Assembly: GCA_900553265.1 (NCBI GenBank) | Contig: USDD01000040.1 | Coordinates: 1 to 23,284, forward strand | Length of the DNA stretch: 23,284 nucleotides | Direction of reading: 5' to 3' | From: an uncultured Eubacteriales bacterium | GTDB lineage: Bacteria > Bacillota > Clostridia > Christensenellales > Aristaeellaceae | Shown: piece after piece, positions 22,926 to 23,284 of the stretch | Position numbering within the stretch: the stretch's first letter is position 1 | How the letters are laid out: every line of letters begins with the position of its first letter | The notes under the pieces: model-generated | The model's database searches: none | What the model was told of the DNA's origin: nothing | Seen by the model: the letters and a program-made list of their open reading frames with translations, nothing else | Position numbers and translations under genes: made by a program

Positions 22926-22962
22926 AAAAAATCGACTCCGCAATGAGTTTCACTGCGGAGCC
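22926..22962 (-). terminator. attenuator terminator in the aro operon leader
   Basis: On the minus strand a stem of about 12 bp (GGCTCCGCAGTG from 22962, closing on the complementary arm ending at 22934) has a tiny loop and is followed by six T residues (22931-22926). It lies 33 nt downstream of the leader-peptide stop codon and 39 nt before the aroF start. This is the 3:4 hairpin of an attenuator. Confidence 0.92.
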
Positions 22963-23062
22963 GAAATGCTCGGGGTCGAGATCCTGAAAAAAACTCAGGC
23001 GCAGCAAAGCTCTTTATCGACGAAGCCGATAAAGCCATAATAATAGTAGTATGCAGCTTTGC
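22953..23062 (-). promoter_or_regulatory. alternative RNA pairings of the aro attenuator
   Basis: Segment 1, GCAAAGCT (23062-23055, leader codons 7-9), is an exact complement of segment 2, AGCTTTGC (23011-23004, codons 24-26). Segment 2 continues as CTGCGCC (23004-22998), which can pair with GG..CCGCAG of segment 3 (22962-22953), the 5' arm of the terminator. A ribosome stalled on the Tyr codons would cover segment 1, free segment 2 to bind segment 3 and prevent termination. A ribosome reaching the stop codon would cover segment 2 and let the terminator form. Confidence 0.75.
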
Positions 23063-23081
23063 AGGCGACGGACAGTTTCAT
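22995..23081 (-). CDS. aro operon leader peptide (Tyr/Phe-rich)
   Basis: A 28-codon reading frame starts at ATG 23081 with GGGAGA upstream and ends in TGA at 22995-22997. After MKLSVACKAA it has five consecutive tyrosine codons (TAC TAC TAT TAT TAT, residues 11-15), then GFIGF with two phenylalanines (17 and 20), then VDKELCCA. Such a run of the pathway end-product codons, placed between a strong promoter and a terminator ahead of aroF, is the hallmark of a leader peptide for ribosome-mediated attenuation. No Trp codon is present, so the signal is Tyr (and perhaps Phe) charging. The peptide itself probably has no other role. Confidence 0.92.
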   Translation of the reverse strand: MKLSVACKAAYYYYYGFIGFVDKELCCA

Positions 23082-23113
23082 GAAGGTTCTCTCCCAGTTC
23101 AATTTATGGAACT

Positions 23114-23142
23114 ATTATAGACGCATTGACTGGGATTGTCAA
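23114..23142 (-). promoter_or_regulatory. consensus promoter of the aro operon
   Basis: On the minus strand: TTGACA (23142-23137), 17-nt spacer, TATAAT (23119-23114). Both hexamers and the spacing are perfect consensus, so basal initiation should be strong and control left to the downstream attenuator. The leader peptide ATG is 32 nt downstream of the -10 box. Confidence 0.92.
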
Positions 23143-23195
23143 CACGCGATTGCCGCGAATCGGGTAAAGTTTTTGCGCACTCCGCGCCGCGGCGG

Positions 23196-23224
23196 TTTAC
23201 AGATGCGCAGAATGGTGGTATATT
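23196..23224 (+). promoter_or_regulatory. rightward promoter at the window end
   Basis: TTTACA (23196-23201), 17-nt spacer, TATATT (23219-23224) on the plus strand, divergent from the aro promoter. Each hexamer differs from consensus at one position. It would drive a gene beyond the right edge; no start codon with a ribosome binding site is seen before 23284. Confidence 0.5.
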
Positions 23225-23284
23225 AGAGCGTGTCTCAAAAATTCCCTAATCCGCAATTTCGGCGTCTTTTGCGCCATTTCTGCG
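23225..23284. other. unassigned end of the window
   Basis: No gene is seen in these last 60 bases. GTGTCTCAAAAATT at 23230-23243 resembles the kind of terminal sequence found at ends of some insertion sequences, but the other end, a target duplication and a transposase are all outside the window. Confidence 0.2.

Noticed and set aside
22888..23113. A T-box or riboswitch ahead of aroF
   Set aside because: No T-box bulge sequence or specifier domain is seen; the leader is short and fully explained by the Tyr-rich peptide and alternative hairpins.

Overview
The window is GC-rich bacterial DNA, tightly packed, with strong AGGAGG-type ribosome binding sites and sigma-A-like promoters. It looks like an anaerobic, amino-acid-fermenting member of the Clostridia, probably from a gut. 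The main reasons are a coenzyme-B12 glutamate mutase/methylaspartase operon, a citrate-lyase-type ligase, an MtaA-like methyltransferase and glycosidases of the fucosidase/GH99-like kind. The genus cannot be named from the sequence alone.

Layout from left to right. (1) 1-1414: the first codons of an alpha-L-fucosidase gene leave the window on the left, divergent from a GH99/WbsX-like gene. The shared control region has two good promoters, a 20-bp-phased direct repeat and a palindrome. (2) 1413-8684: a leftward operon citC - (P-loop + AlaRS editing-like protein) - glmS - glmL - glmE - mal. It covers glutamate to 3-methylaspartate to mesaconate, plus a ligase that would charge citramalate or citrate lyase. 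A 654-bp gap between glmE and mal holds two copies of a structured repeat, and one copy supplies the stop codon of glmE. (3) 8731-12083: an M24 peptidase (leftward), then a TrmH-family RNA methyltransferase and an MtaA/UroD-like methyltransferase (rightward), each apparently its own transcription unit. (4) 12084-14127: a HyuA-like ASKHA ATPase (rightward), convergent with the end of the next operon. (5) 14172-23142: a leftward operon aroF - tyrA - aroB - aroA - aroC - pheA - aroE/aroK fusion - aroQ - DUF3786. It holds the whole path from DAHP synthesis to chorismate plus both prephenate branch enzymes, with 4- to 20-nt overlaps at most junctions.

The best find is the leader of the aromatic operon. 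A perfect consensus promoter (TTGACA-17-TATAAT) is followed by a 28-codon leader peptide with five consecutive Tyr codons and two Phe codons, then alternative RNA pairings and an intrinsic terminator just before aroF. This is a complete tyrosine/phenylalanine attenuator in classical ribosome-stalling form, placed over the entire pathway. Other items worth a second look are the structured repeat in the glm/mal operon (with a compensatory base-pair change between copies), the P-loop/AlaRS-editing-like protein next to glutamate mutase, and the fucosidase/GH99 control region.
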